In this document: piece after piece, positions 32,049 to 42,560 of the stretch
Layout of the letters: each line of letters starts with the position of its first letter
Position numbering within the stretch: position 1 is the stretch's first letter
Assembly: GCA_020796225.1 (NCBI GenBank)
Contig: CM036753.1
Coordinates: forward strand, 4,293,501 to 4,357,500
DNA from: Arion vulgaris
Lineage: Eukaryota > Mollusca > Gastropoda > Stylommatophora > Arionidae
Reading direction: 5' to 3'
Length of the DNA stretch: 64,000 nt
Notes under the pieces: model-generated
The model's database searches: none
What the model saw: only the letters and a program-made list of their open reading frames with translations
What the model was told of the DNA's origin: nothing
Made by a program: the position numbers and the translations under genes

Positions 32049-34318
32049 TTCTAAACCTAGATATCGTATTATCATTTGGTAAGTGGAAGTAAAGATGTCT
32101 GCAAGATACTGTATTATCATTTGGTAAGTGGAAGCAAAGATGTCTGCAAGATACTGTATTATCATTTGATAAGTGGAAGCAAAGATGTCTGCAAGATACT
32201 GTATTATCATTTGGTAAGTGGAAGCAAAGATGTCTGCAAGATACTGTATTATCATTTGGTAAGTGGAAGTAAAGATGTCTGCAAGATACTGTATTATCAT
32301 TTGGTAAGTGGAAGCAAAGATGTCTGCAAGATACTGTATTATCATTTGGTAAGTGGAAGTAAAGATGTCTGCAAGATACTGTATTATCATTTGGTAAGTG
32401 GAAGTAAAGATGTCTGCAAGATACTGTATTATCATTTGGTAAGTGGAAGTAAAGATGTCTGCAAGATACTGTATTATCATTTGGTAAGTGGAAGCAAAGA
32501 TGTCTGCAAGATACTGTATTATCATTTGGTAAGTGGAAGTAAAGATGTCTGCAAGATACTGTATTATCATTTGGTAAGGGGAAGCAAAGATGTCTGCAAG
32601 ATACTGTATTATCATTTGGTAAGTGGAAGCAAAGATGTCTGCAAGATACTGTATTATCATTTTGTAAGTGGAAGTAAAGATGTCTGCAAGATACTGTATT
32701 ATCATTTGGTAAGTGGAAGCAAAGATGTCTGCAAGATACTGTATTATCATTTGGTAAGTGGAAGTAAAGATGTCTGCAAGATACTGTATTATCATTTGGT
32801 AAGTGGAAGTAAAGATGTCTGCAAGATACTGTATTATCATTTGGTAAGTGGAAGTAAAGATGTCTGCAAGATACTGTATTATCATTTGGTAAGTGGAAGT
32901 AAAGATGTCTGCAAGATACTGTATTATCATTTGGTAAGTGGAAGCAAAGATGTCTGCAAGATACTGTATTATCATTTGATAAGTGGAAGCAAAGATGTCT
33001 GCAAGATACTGTATTATCATTTGGTAAGTGGAAGTAAAGATGTCTGCAAGATACTGTATTATCATTTGGTAAGTGGAAGCAAAGATGTCTGCAAGATACT
33101 GTATTATCATTTGGTAAGTGGAAGCAAAGATGTCTGCAAGATACTGTATTATCATTTGGTAAGTGGAAGCAAAGATGTCTGCAAGATACTGTATTATCAT
33201 TTGGTAAGTGGAAGTAAAGATGTCTGCAAGATACTGTATTATCATTTGGTAAGTGGAAGCAAAGATGTCTGCAAGATACTGTATTATCATTTGGTAAGTG
33301 GAAGCAAAGATGTCTGCAAGATACTGTATTATCATTTGGTAAGTGGAAGTAAAGATGTCTGCAAGATACTGTATTATCATTTGGTAAGTGGAAGTAAAGA
33401 TGTCTGCAAGATACTGTATTATCATTTGGTAAGTGGAAGCAAAGATGTCTGCAAGATACTGTATTATCATTTGGTAAGTGGAAGTAAAGATGTCTGCAAG
33501 ATACTGTATTATCATTTGGTAAGTGGAAGCAAAGATGTCTGCAAGATACTGTATTATCATTTGGTAAGTGGAAGCAAAGATGTCTGCAAGATACTGTATT
33601 ATCATTTGGTAAGTGGAAGTAGAGATGTCTGCAAGATACTGTATTATCATTTGGTAAGTGGAAGTAAAGATGTCTGCAAGATACTGTATTATCATTTGGT
33701 AAGTGGAAGCAAAGATGTCTGCAAGATACTGTATTATCATTTGGTAAGTGGAAGTAAAGATGTCTGCAAGATACTGTATTATCATTTGGTAAGTGGAAGC
33801 AAAGATGTCTGCAAGATACTGTATTATCATTTGGTAAGTGGAAGTAAAGATGTCTGCAAGATACTGTATTATCATTTGGTAAGTGGAAGCAAAGATGTCT
33901 GCAAGATACTGTATTATCATTTGGTAAGTGGAAGCAAAGATGTCTGCAAGATACTGTATTATCATTTTGTAAGTGGAAGTAAAGATGTCTGCAAGATACT
34001 GTATTATCATTTGGTAAGTGGAAGCAAAGATGTCTGCAAGATACTGTATTATCATTTGGTAAGTGGAAGCAAAGATGTCTGCAAGATACTGTATTATCAT
34101 TTGGTAAGTGGAAGCAAAGATGTCTGCAAGATACTGTATTATCATTTGGTAAGTGGAAGCAAAGATGTCTGCAAGATACTGTATTATCATTTGGTAAGTG
34201 GAAGCAAAGATGTCTGCAAGATACTGTATTATCATTTGGTAAGGGGAAGTAAAGACGTCTGCAAGATACTGTATTATCATTTGGTAAGTGGAAGTAAAGA
34301 CGTCTGCAAGATTGTTAT
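32049..34318 (+). repeat. 45-bp minisatellite, ~50 copies, each with a consensus 5' splice site
   Basis: Units contain TATTATCATTTGGTAAGTGG then AAGCAAAGATGTCTGCAAGA and TACTG, with AAGTAAAG as the main variant. The unit is a multiple of three and has no stop in one frame on each strand. Frames of 748 and 846 residues therefore appear but carry no gene signal. Each plus-strand unit includes GTAAGT, the ideal 5' splice donor core. No transposon source was recognised. Confidence 0.97.
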
Positions 34319-34523
34319 CTAATCCTGAACTTACTTTCGAAAGCGATATGATAGATGTGAAATCAGTTACTGCGATCACTATAATGTATTAACTATCTAA
34401 ATATACTAGTATGTACAATTCTTTCAGTAGAAAACAAAGCTCCCATTGTGAATAATCTCAGGGAATGCTGAACTGGTGGCGCACATATCCGAAAGCTTTA
34501 CGGGCTTTGGATCGTCCTATAAC
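34319..34523. other. Short spacer before LINE-J
   Basis: Nothing recognised between the array and the target duplication of the LINE. Confidence 0.5.
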
Positions 34524-34534
34524 GTTACTTATTC
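34524..34534 (+). repeat. 11-bp target-site duplication at LINE-J 3' end
   Basis: GTTACTTATTC here is repeated exactly at 38403-38413, next to the LINE 5' end. Confidence 0.85.
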
Positions 34535-34580
34535 TCTCTCTCTCTTGCGTTCCCGGCCTAGCCTGATGGACCAACTTCTA

Positions 34581-34927
34581 TCATGAATTTAACTGTTGTT
34601 TTTGGGACTCCGTTCCTCCGTACAGCTTTTCGCGAAGCTCTGTGTGTTTTGGCCAGTACTCTTCTCGTATACCTGCTAAACGTGGACAGTCTTGCAAGAC
34701 GTGTTCTGCCGTCATGTCTGCCATATTGCATGGGCACAGGCTAGTTGTGCCAATTTTAAATTTATGGAACATGTGGCTCTGAGCTTGTTGTGGCCGGTAC
34801 GGAGGCGAAATATGGTAACTTGTTCACTGCGCGAGAGACCATAGTAACCGTCACTGTCTGTGTACTGCGGGTGTTCTTTTGCCCGCGCTTCGATAGTGCG
34901 AACCGATGGTTTTTTTGACTTCCTCAT
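34581..34927 (-). pseudogene. LINE-J C-terminal region with Cys-His knuckle
   Basis: Two overlapping frames cover the C-terminus. The first includes YYGLSRSEQVTIFRLRTGHN and INLKLAQLACAHAIWQT. The second includes KIGTTSLCPCNMADMTAEHV followed by LQDCPRL. CPC...H...C is the zinc-knuckle-like end that follows RNase H in I/Jockey-type elements. A frameshift separates the two halves. The ORF ends with a stop at 34581. Confidence 0.85.
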
Positions 34928-35230
34928 AGCTGATCTCGAGATCAGTCTGGGGTAGTCGCCCGCCCTCTTTGGCTAGCTTGTCGGCCGCTTCGTTTCCCCC
35001 TAATGTTGCAGTGTGACGGTATCCACTGGATGACAGTGCGTTTGGGTGAACTCGTTAGTTCAGCGAGGGACGTTTTGAGCTCATTCATCTCAGTTTTGCA
35101 ACGCATTTGAGTGCCGTGATGACCGATAGAGCATCGGTGAATATCACGACCTTGTTGCGTGCAGTGTTTCTTCTCCCCAAGATCATTTCGGCCGCCTTTT
35201 TGATTGCCTCTGCCTCAGCTCGGTAGTTAT

Positions 35231-35488
35231 TCAGTATTTGCCGTTGCAATCGCTTTCTTGACCGTGACTTTCTTGGGATTTTAGCACTATTCCTCCTCCG
35301 CCATCGCTTATTGCGTTATTTGCCGATCCGTCCGTGTAGACGTGCGCCCACTCATTTTCAGGGTACTCTGATTCTATGTACTCTTCTGCTGCAGTTTTTC
35401 TGTCGAGGTTCGTTTGGCCCCTTTTGCACATTATGCCTGGGATTGTTTCCCCTTTAGTTCTGGCATTTTTGTTTTCCATGGCGGGCAC
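35231..35488 (-). pseudogene. LINE-J RNase H domain, N-terminal part
   Basis: The frame encodes ENEWAHVYTDGSANNAISDG and GGGIVL. The YTDGSA motif carries the first catalytic Asp of RNase H, which removes RNA from the hybrid. The continuation, with AEAEAIKKAAEMILG and IFTDALSVITAL, is in another frame near 35230-35120. The domain is complete in outline but broken. Confidence 0.85.
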
Positions 35489-35546
35489 TTGTCGATTGCC
35501 GGGATTAGTTTAGCTGTGCATTTGGACAAGACTGGGTGGTCTGTGG

Positions 35547-36802
35547 TCAGTGCGTTAGAGATTCTAACGAAGTTAGATCTCGTATTCTCCATTTTCCCGG
35601 ATTGAAACATTCTTTCATGCATTGGATGCGATTCGAGCCGTTTGATTTTTTCCCCGCAAGTACTACTACTTTCTTGTCCCTTCGGTCAGTCATTGGTTGG
35701 ATGCCTGTGATGGTCTCCATCGCCTTGATGGGCGTGGACTTTATGGCTCCAGTGATAATGCGTAGGGCCCGGTTTTGACTGCTGCTCACTTTTGCAATTG
35801 TTGTTCGATGCATTACCCCACGCTGCCATACCGTACTCTAGGACCGGTCGCACTCTACCAGAGTAAAGTGTCTTGAGAATTCTGCTGTTTGCTCCCCATG
35901 TGGAACCTGCGAGTTTTCGCATCATTGTTAGCCTGTGTCTCGCTTTTGCCGTAGCATTCTCGATCTGGGTGCACCAAGTCAGCTTTCTGTCGAGTGTGAC
36001 TCCTAGGTACGTTGGGGTTTTATTTTCTGGAAGGTTCTGCCCATTGACTTTAAGCGTTATCTTGTAATCCTTGTTATTCTGGGAGAACACAGTGTAAGTG
36101 GTCTTTGAGGGATTTATTTTCATATTCCACTTTGCTGACCACACTTCAAGGTTATTTAATGTAGCTTGCAGTCGATTTTCAGCTGTGGGCATTGACTCTT
36201 CTCTCGCCCATATTGCCAGGTCGTCGGCATACATGGCAGAGTGAACTCGTTCTGGGAGGCATGTTGCAATGTCATTGACGAAGACTAGAAAGAGTGTCGG
36301 TGAGCACTCCTCCTTGGGGACTCCTTGCTCCAGTGTGGCCTTCATACTTTTGTACCCCTGAACCTGAACCCTTGCTGTTCTGTTCTCTAGGTATCTATCG
36401 AGCCAATTGTACATTCTTCCCTTTACGCCGAGGGTGAGCAGTTTTACCCTTTAATCCTTCTTTCCAGACTGTGTCAAAAGCCTTCTCCATATCTACCAAG
36501 ACCGCCAGTGTCTGTTTCTTTTCTTGGAAACCGTCCTCGATTCCCTGGACAATGTAGGTTACTTGATCCTCTGTGGATCTGTATCTCCGAAAACCGCCTT
36601 GTTGTGCCATAAGCAGCCCTTTGCTCTCCAAGTGCCAGGATAAGCGTTTGTTCACCATGCGCTCCATAAGTTTGCCCGTGCAGCTTAGGAGGCTTATTGG
36701 TCTGTAACTCGCTGGGTCAAGTTTATTTTTGCCTGGTTTTAGGATGGGCACCATGATTGCTTCTTTCCATTCTTGCGGTACTATGCCTGTTTTCCACGAC
36801 AT
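35547..36802 (-). pseudogene. LINE-J reverse transcriptase domain
   Basis: The frame 36802-36395 encodes VPQEWKEAIMVPILKPGKNK, PASYRPISLLSCTGKLMERM, GFRRYRSTEDQVTYI and LVDMEKAFDTVW (first catalytic Asp). The frame 36414-35686 continues with YNWLDRYLENRTARVQVQGY, GVPKEECSPTLFLVFVNDI, SAMYADDLAIWA (YADD) and TYLGVTLDRKLTWCTQIE. It then has RPVLEYGMAAWGNAS. The frame 35813-35547 adds QNRALRIITGAIKSTPI. The catalytic triad is readable, but frameshifts make the copy inactive. Confidence 0.93.
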
Positions 36803-36856
36803 GTTGAGAACGGCCAGTAGAGCGACCTTTGCTCTGATTCCCGGGTTTTTTAAGCA

Positions 36857-37592
36857 TCATTGGTGATCCCATCTTTTTCCGGGCGACTTTCTGGGTTTCA
36901 GGTCCCTTAAAGCCTTTTCCCAGCTCGTTACTGGTGAATTTTCCGTTAGGTGACTATCTGCTTTTCTCGGCTCCCTTTGGGAGAGCGAGCCTTTTCTCTT
37001 GGTGGCATCAACTTTTTCCTTTGCTATGCTTACTCTGCTGACTTCTGCATATTGTTGCATCAGGATGTTTGCTGCTTCCCTACCCGAAGCCATCTTCTTG
37101 TCTTGTTCGAGGACTATGGGTGGTCTGCTGGTGTTTTCATCGCTCAGCGCTTTGGCCAGCTTCCACAGTTTATGGCCGTCCCCATCGAGGTTCAGGGATT
37201 CGGTTGTTTTTACCCAACCTGCTCGCCCTCGTTTTACCTCTCTTCTGTATTTTGCTGCTGCCGCCTTGTAGACAGTGTTTGTCTCCACTGACTGTGCATG
37301 CTCTGCCTCACTCCTTGTCTTCTCAAAGGGCTTTTTTAAGCTTCTGAACCTCTGCTGTCCAGTATGGCTTGTAATCCTTTCTTGCGCCTCTGGGGATGGT
37401 TTCCCGTGCCGCTTTCAGGATTGCTTCTGACAGTTCCCTTGCCACGATTCGCACGTTTTTCTTGTCATGCATGTTGATTCGTTCAACATTTGCATCAGTC
37501 AGTGCTCCATACTGTTTCCAATTGGCTCTCTTATAGTTCCACCGTGGGAACCACATTTTGGGCTCAGGTACGAAATTGAGGTCTACTTGCAA
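36857..37592 (-). pseudogene. LINE-J linker between endonuclease and reverse transcriptase
   Basis: Two frames (37592-37323 and 37288-36857) encode the region between the EN and RT domains. They include WNYKRANWKQYGALTDANVE, KAARETIPRGARKDYKPYWT and DGHKLWKLAKALSDENTSRP, ending SPVTSWEKALRDLKPRKSPG just before the RT domain. The PRGxRxxYxPxW block and the TSWE...LKxRKSPG block are typical of I/Jockey-type LINEs. Confidence 0.88.
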
Positions 37593-37641
37593 TTTGACAG
37601 GTCTATGGTCACTATCCCTAGTTGGTGGGTAACCGTACGGA

Positions 37642-38319
37642 CTACTTTGGTGGATATATCGCTTGTTGCAAAGGCCAGATCAGGGGTACTCGTTGTGTGC
37701 CACGTTCTCGAGTAGAAAGTTGGTGGATCGTCTGGGCGTTGATGAGGAACAGATTGTTCTCGATCTCCGTCTTCCCCCTCAACTCCTCTACTGTTTGTTT
37801 CGAGTACCCCATCTCTCCGAAACGGCTGTTGAAATCACCGACCACAATACCGGGGTTCTCACTGATATTCATTGTTTCGAGTGACAGGGGGGGGTAACTT
37901 GGACAGTAAAGATTGTACAGAATGATCTGTATGTCTTTGCACGTAATTTGCACACCTATGATCTCAACTGCTCCGGGGTTACCCTTTGTTCCTTCCATCT
38001 GCTTGGTTGGAATGCCATTTCTGACTAGGGTGAGGACTCCGCCCTTGTGTCCTTCTCTGTCTGTTCTGAAGGTCTGGTAACCTTTGATCTCGAACTTGTG
38101 TCTGGGATTGAGGTGCGTTTCTTGTATGCACGCAACGTCTATATCGTCTTCTGCAAGTCTTATTGCGAGTGCTTGCTTCTTGTGGTGGATACCTTCCGCA
38201 TTCCATTGGGTGATATTTAATTTCTTATGGTCAATACTCGACCGTATCGCACCAGTAGCTTTAACCCGGTTACCTCGTTCGCTGCTGTGCCGAGTTGGAG
38301 GGCGGGACCGTCGTGGCAT
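37642..38319 (-). pseudogene. LINE-J endonuclease domain
   Basis: A 225-residue frame starting at the Met at 38319 encodes LNITQWNAEGIHHKKQALAI with catalytic Asn. IDVACIQETHLNPRHKFEIK with catalytic Glu follows, then RTDREGHKGGVLTLVRNGIP, IILYNLYCPSYPPLSL and PGIVVGDFNSRFGEMGY with GDFN. The frame shifts near 37660 before the terminal SDH motif. This is an apurinic-type endonuclease that nicks the target for priming. The N-terminal 30 residues are basic and of unknown role. Confidence 0.93.
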
Positions 38320-38402
38320 AAAGCGGGCCCCTTCGAGGCATGGGGCCCGGCACTCGTCCTGCCCGGCGGGGCTTCTCAGGCGAGCACCATATCGAATTTC
38401 AT

Positions 38403-38413
38403 GTTACTTATTC
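38403..38413 (+). repeat. 11-bp target-site duplication at LINE-J 5' end
   Basis: GTTACTTATTC equals 34524-34534. It lies directly before a native CT-rich run. Confidence 0.85.
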
Positions 38414-38418
38414 ATTTT

Positions 38419-38463
<45 letters not shown>

Positions 38464-38475
38464 CTCTATCTCTAG
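38419..38475 (+). repeat. (CT)n microsatellite
   Basis: An almost pure CT run of about 40 bp followed by TTTCTTTCTCTATCTCT. Confidence 0.95.
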
Positions 38476-39356
38476 CATATAAGTAGATACGAAGTTTTCA
38501 TCATGAAAGTTAAGATCCGTAACTTGCATTTTTTTGTAAGCCATGTGCTAAATAACTTTATTATATTTCAACAATGAAATAGTAGGTACACATATTTATA
38601 CAATATCACCAGCATTGTTCTTTTATTGATACTTTTCTGACAATTGCGAAATAATTCTTTTTTTTCATTAATAAAAATACTCTTCAAACATACTACTAAA
38701 AATCAATTTTAGAGTTTCACTCGAAAGTACAATGCACCTCTAAAAATAGTTGGAATATACGCCACTGCTGCTGACAAAGATCGATCACTTATGGGTCCGC
38801 CCTAGGGCTTTGAAGTAGATTTACAAACCAATAACCAAAGTTAAAGAAAAGTACAGACTCTCTAAGAGATTGGATGCTCCAGGGCATATAGTAAATAAAA
38901 CGAATACAAGGTACTCTAGTTAAGTGTTTTATGAATACAGAAACAATGAATCTGATTACGAGTATGACTTTAGGACAGAAATATGTAAATTGAAAATCTA
39001 GTACCATTAACAAAACATCGCCATAGCAACCATTCCACAACGTCAACGTAGGTTTAACAAGTTTAATATTATCTGTTCTGAACTTTGTATCAGCCCTACA
39101 GGTATATTCGAATATTCCAAGAACAACAAAAAATATTGAAGATTGGGTTTTTTTTAAAACTAACGTTGACTTATTTTGTTGACATTTTCTTTTCTTTGCT
39201 TTTACAAGGCAGATTTAATTTTTAGTTTTTTTTTTATTTGACTTGTATCAGGCGTGTACTAAAGTACACTTTGTTTACATTTATCTAAGTTCTTCAATAA
39301 AAAGATTTTTTCACAGACAACAAGAAAATGTCGTTATGTTACAGGTGGTAATATTA
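38476..39356. other. AT-rich spacer
   Basis: About 880 bp with poly-T and poly-A runs. I see no gene, element end or tandem repeat in it. Confidence 0.5.
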
Positions 39357-39675
39357 GTAAACACTGTCCCCAAGCAATCGTTCAGTCATTAACCAATTGG
39401 GAAACCATCTGTGGCAAACGATAGTGTACTGACCAGAGGCATTGCAAGACAGGTACTGTTTGGAACCCGCAGGGAAAGAGGAATAGGGGGAAAGGGCCCA
39501 GACATACGGAGAAGAGATCTGGAGATTGATATTAAAGGATAGGTAAAACATGGAAAGAATTGGAAGGGATGACAGGAGAGAGGAAGAGCTGGAAGACGTT
39601 TGTTGACGACATGTGCTCTGTTTGGAGTTGAAAAGGGGTAAAGAAAAAGAAGATGAAGAAGATAGTATATTGTGT
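39357..39675 (+). pseudogene. LINE-E 3' fragment
   Basis: The plus strand encodes pieces such as GTRREREE, WRLILKDR and MERIGRDDRREEELEDVC. These correspond to the GRPRNTWRSELE and KELEEMARERKSW region of the minus-strand LINE-E at 20977. It is full of stops and ends near an (ATC)n run at 39679-39701. Confidence 0.65.
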
Positions 39676-39719
39676 TCTCATCATCATCATCATCATCAAG
39701 TAGCTTATCTTTCAGAACT

Positions 39720-39994
39720 TGGCTGCCATGACAGCAGTCCTGAAAAACCCCTATTCTGTGCAAGATAACCGACGTCAGCAGCAGTCTTTCTCAGATCGTC
39801 AATAGCATATTGCATCCATCGTCTTCTTGGTCTTCCTCTCATTCTTCTTCCAGGCATCATTCCCTCCAAAATTATCTACTCTATGCACTCATGTCGTTTG
39901 ATGTATCCGAAATATTTAATTTTCCTTGATTTTATGCTCTTTAATAGTCAACTCTCTTTAATATCAAGCTGTTGCAGAGCAGAAGCATTTGTTC
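39720..39994 (-). pseudogene. LINE-c 3' fragment leading into the 60-bp array
   Basis: The minus strand carries TATCCGAAATATTTAATTTT on the plus side, corresponding to LINE-c KLKYFGDIKR, and a GRPRRRW-type block near 39830. It is collinear with 30600-31030. Upstream in the element (to the right here), the SWTE block lies inside the first unit of the 60-bp array. Confidence 0.75.
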
Positions 39995-40600
39995 TTTTCT
40001 GTGTCCATAATATTCATGATATTGTGTTCTAATGAGGTAAACACTAGAATTGGTAACAATATATGCATAATATTCATAGTATTGTGTTCTAATGAGGTAA
40101 ACACTAGAATTTGTAACAATATATGCATAATATTCATAGTATTGTGTTCTAATGAGGTAAACACTAGAATTGGTAACAATATATGCATAATATTCATGAT
40201 ATTGTGTTCTAATGATGTAAACACTAGAATTGGTAACAATATATGCATAATATTCATAGTATTGTGTTCTAATGAGGTAAACACTAGAATTGGTAACAAT
40301 ATATGCATAATATTCATAGTATTGTGTTCTAATGAGGTAAACACTAGAATTGGTAACAATATATGCATAATATTCATAGTATTGTGTTCTAATAGATAAA
40401 CACTAGAATTGGTAACAATATATGCATAATATTCATGATATTGTGTTCTAATGAGGTAAACACTAGAATTGGTAACAATATATGCATAATATTCATAGTA
40501 TTGTGTTCTAATGGTAAACACTAGATTGGTAACAATATATGCATAATATTCATATTCATAGTATTGTATTCTAATGATGTAAACACTAGAATTGGTGACA
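39995..40600. repeat. 60-bp minisatellite, ~10 copies, collinear with LINE-c
   Basis: Units contain ATAATATTCATAGTATTGTG, then TTCTAATGAGGTAAACACTA and GAATTGGTAACAATATATGC. The left edge, TTCTGTGTCCATAATATT, sits where LINE-c has CTCTGTCCATGATAAACG (the SWTE codons). GTAAACAC...ATATATG aligns with GTAAAACAC...ATATATG of the same LINE. The last two units carry deletions and insertions. Reading frames through it are artefacts. Confidence 0.88.
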
Positions 40601-40787
40601 ATATGTGCATAGATACACAAGTAGACGTATCAATTACCATATCCATAGTCTTTTGACATATTACATTCTGTAATTGTATGTGCTCTCAAGACGAGCATTT
40701 CATCACTATAACATTTTTTCCTGACTTGTATTAACTGTAATGAAAATCTAATGTCTTATTATTTATATAATTTCGTATGTTCTACAC
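40601..40787. other. AT-rich spacer
   Basis: No feature recognised. Confidence 0.5.
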
Positions 40788-40960
40788 AACCAACTGCCCT
40801 TGTGCAATCAATAAGATATGACTATATAGAAGAAGAAGAAACATAGAAACAACCAACTGTGCAGTCAATAAGATATGAGTATATAGAAGAAGAAGAAACA
40901 TAGAAACAACCAACTGTGCAATCAATAAGATATGAGTATATAGAAGAAGAAGAAACATAG
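40788..40960 (+). repeat. ~59-bp tandem repeat, 3 copies
   Basis: Units contain CAACCAACTGTGCAATCAAT, then AAGATATGAGTATATAGAAG and AAGAAGAAACATAGAAA. Confidence 0.93.
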
Positions 40961-41021
40961 AAGGCCCAAACAAAGATAAACGTGTTTTGCTCATTGGTTG
41001 TTCTTCTCCGTGCCCTCTCCC

Positions 41022-41345
41022 TTCCCGACAACATAAGGTCGACTATTTCAGACGGGAGAACTAAAATTCCTGTTTAAAGGGGTTGGTTTTTTGTATATGT
41101 TTGATAAAACACTGTACGCTTTTTTGCAGTTTCACTCAATTCTATATGTTCATGATTATTTATTGATAAAAATGTTTATAATTCTGAGATTCCTTAGCTT
41201 TAAACTTAATATTAACCTTGATTTAACATGTACGGTTTTAAAAATTAATTAGTCTATATACAACAACACTGGAATGCGAGGATCCTGCGACAGTTGTGGT
41301 CTTTTTCCTAGAATTTTAGCTGAGCCGCTAGCCGTGTGATATCGT
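41022..41345 (+). mobile_element. MITE-like repeat, copy 1
   Basis: The segment contains ACAACATAAGGTCGACTATT, TTTGATAAAACACTGTACG, ATTATTTATTGATAAAAATG and ACAACACTGGAATGCGAGG. These match the arms of the foldback element at 50835-51595. No coding region is inside. The ends carry no clear target duplication here. Confidence 0.75.
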
Positions 41346-41640
41346 AAGCCACGTTCTTGTCTTTGTATCTGCGTAGTTTGGTTAGATAACTGTTCCGTTA
41401 CGCTCTCTGTATGCTTCCGATAACAAATTGCACTCTCTCACACGCACACTTCCTATCTATCTTTCTCTTCTATGTCCAGCACAGACAGATATGTAAGTGC
41501 ATGCATACACATGTACGTCTGCGGTCTGCGTGGGTGCTTTGATGGATGAACAGACGACATACAATATAAACGACATAAGTTTGGTTCTTTCCCTTTGATT
41601 GTGACCAAGAGCAAAGAATCGAGTTGGCTCATCTCTAAGG
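41346..41640. other. Unassigned spacer
   Basis: No gene or repeat recognised. Confidence 0.45.
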
Positions 41641-42300
41641 CAATGTTGATTTATTGTAACATTCGCCAAAGAGGAAAGCACTACCAATATCTCCATCGAC
41701 AATCGCCCACTAAATCAAGTAAAAGACTTCACATACCTGGGGAGCATTTTTCAGCAAACGGAAGAATAACTAATGAAATTCAACACAGATGCAACAAAGC
41801 AAACCAAATGATAGGGCAAATGGCGCCAATTTTAAGATGCAAACACGTCACCATGAACACAAAAAGAGCAATGTTCAACACAATCTTTCTTCCCACATTA
41901 TGTTATCAGTGCCAAACCTGGACGCTGACAACAAATGGTAGAAGAAAACTAGTCACAACAGAGATGAAGTGTCTACGCAGAATGCTGGGTGTAACAAGAA
42001 GAGACCAGTTGAGAAATGAAGACATCAGGAAAAAAGTGGGTACAACATCAGTACTAGACTTCATCAGAAACAACAAATTAAATGGTTCGGCCACGTAAGC
42101 AGATTACCATCAGACAGTGCACCTCAAAGAGCAATGCTGCTCCGATACAATGGGTACAAAGCAAAAGGCCGGCCGCGTAAAAGATGGACCTCAGAGATAA
42201 CAGAGGCGACGAAAGAAACTATTTACAAAGCGCATACTAGGGCCCGTTTTATAAATCTCTTCCTGACCTGACGCTGTGAGGCAAACAGGTTTCGAGAAAG
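41641..42300 (+). pseudogene. LINE-a 3' fragment
   Basis: The sequence encodes VKDFTYLGSIF near 41720 and, from about 41760, GRITNEIQHRCNKANQMIGQ. It continues PTLCYQCQTWTLTTNGRRKL, TTEMKCLRRMLGVTRRDQLR and NEDIRKKVGTTSVLDF. After a frame change it gives WFGHVSRLPSDSAPQRAMLL, RPRKRWTSEITEATKET and FINLFLT. It is a 5'-truncated RTE-like LINE with one main frameshift near 42080. It is closely related to the copies at 29330, 49600 and 59245. Confidence 0.88.
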
Positions 42301-42560
42301 AAAGAAAAGATTTATTGTGATGAAATTATGTCCCTTTAATTGCGCTTGCCAAGAATTACCGAAATTCTCGTTGGTCATGACAAGCGTCACGAGAGTACTA
42401 GTTAGATTTTCATTGCTGTCAATGGAATGCATTATTGAGCACTGAATACTAAAGGTTATGAAAGAAAGGCATTGATATCAAGCGACTTGGTTAGTTTTGT
42501 GTTGCACATCAGATTCAAAAACAGATAAATGAACGATACTAAACACCGCATAACAACAAT
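42301..42560. other. Spacer
   Basis: No feature recognised. Confidence 0.45.

Larger units (their letters stand above)
34535..38402 (-). mobile_element. LINE-J: long EN-RT-RNase H non-LTR retrotransposon
   Basis: A 3868-bp minus-strand element lies between 11-bp duplications. Domains in order are endonuclease, reverse transcriptase, RNase H and a C-terminal cysteine-histidine knuckle. This order and RNase H fit the I/Jockey superfamily, possibly its Nimb or Ingi branch. The open frames lie in all three phases, so at least six frameshifts are needed to traverse the protein. A CT-rich (GA-rich on the coding strand) 3' tail lies at 34534-34545. No ORF1 is seen, and only about 80 bp precedes the first Met, so the 5' end is truncated or this is the single-ORF form. 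Confidence 0.92.

Noticed and set aside
31839..34379. 846- and 748-residue frames
   Set aside because: Same effect from a stop-free 45-bp unit; overlapping antisense frames with no other domain.
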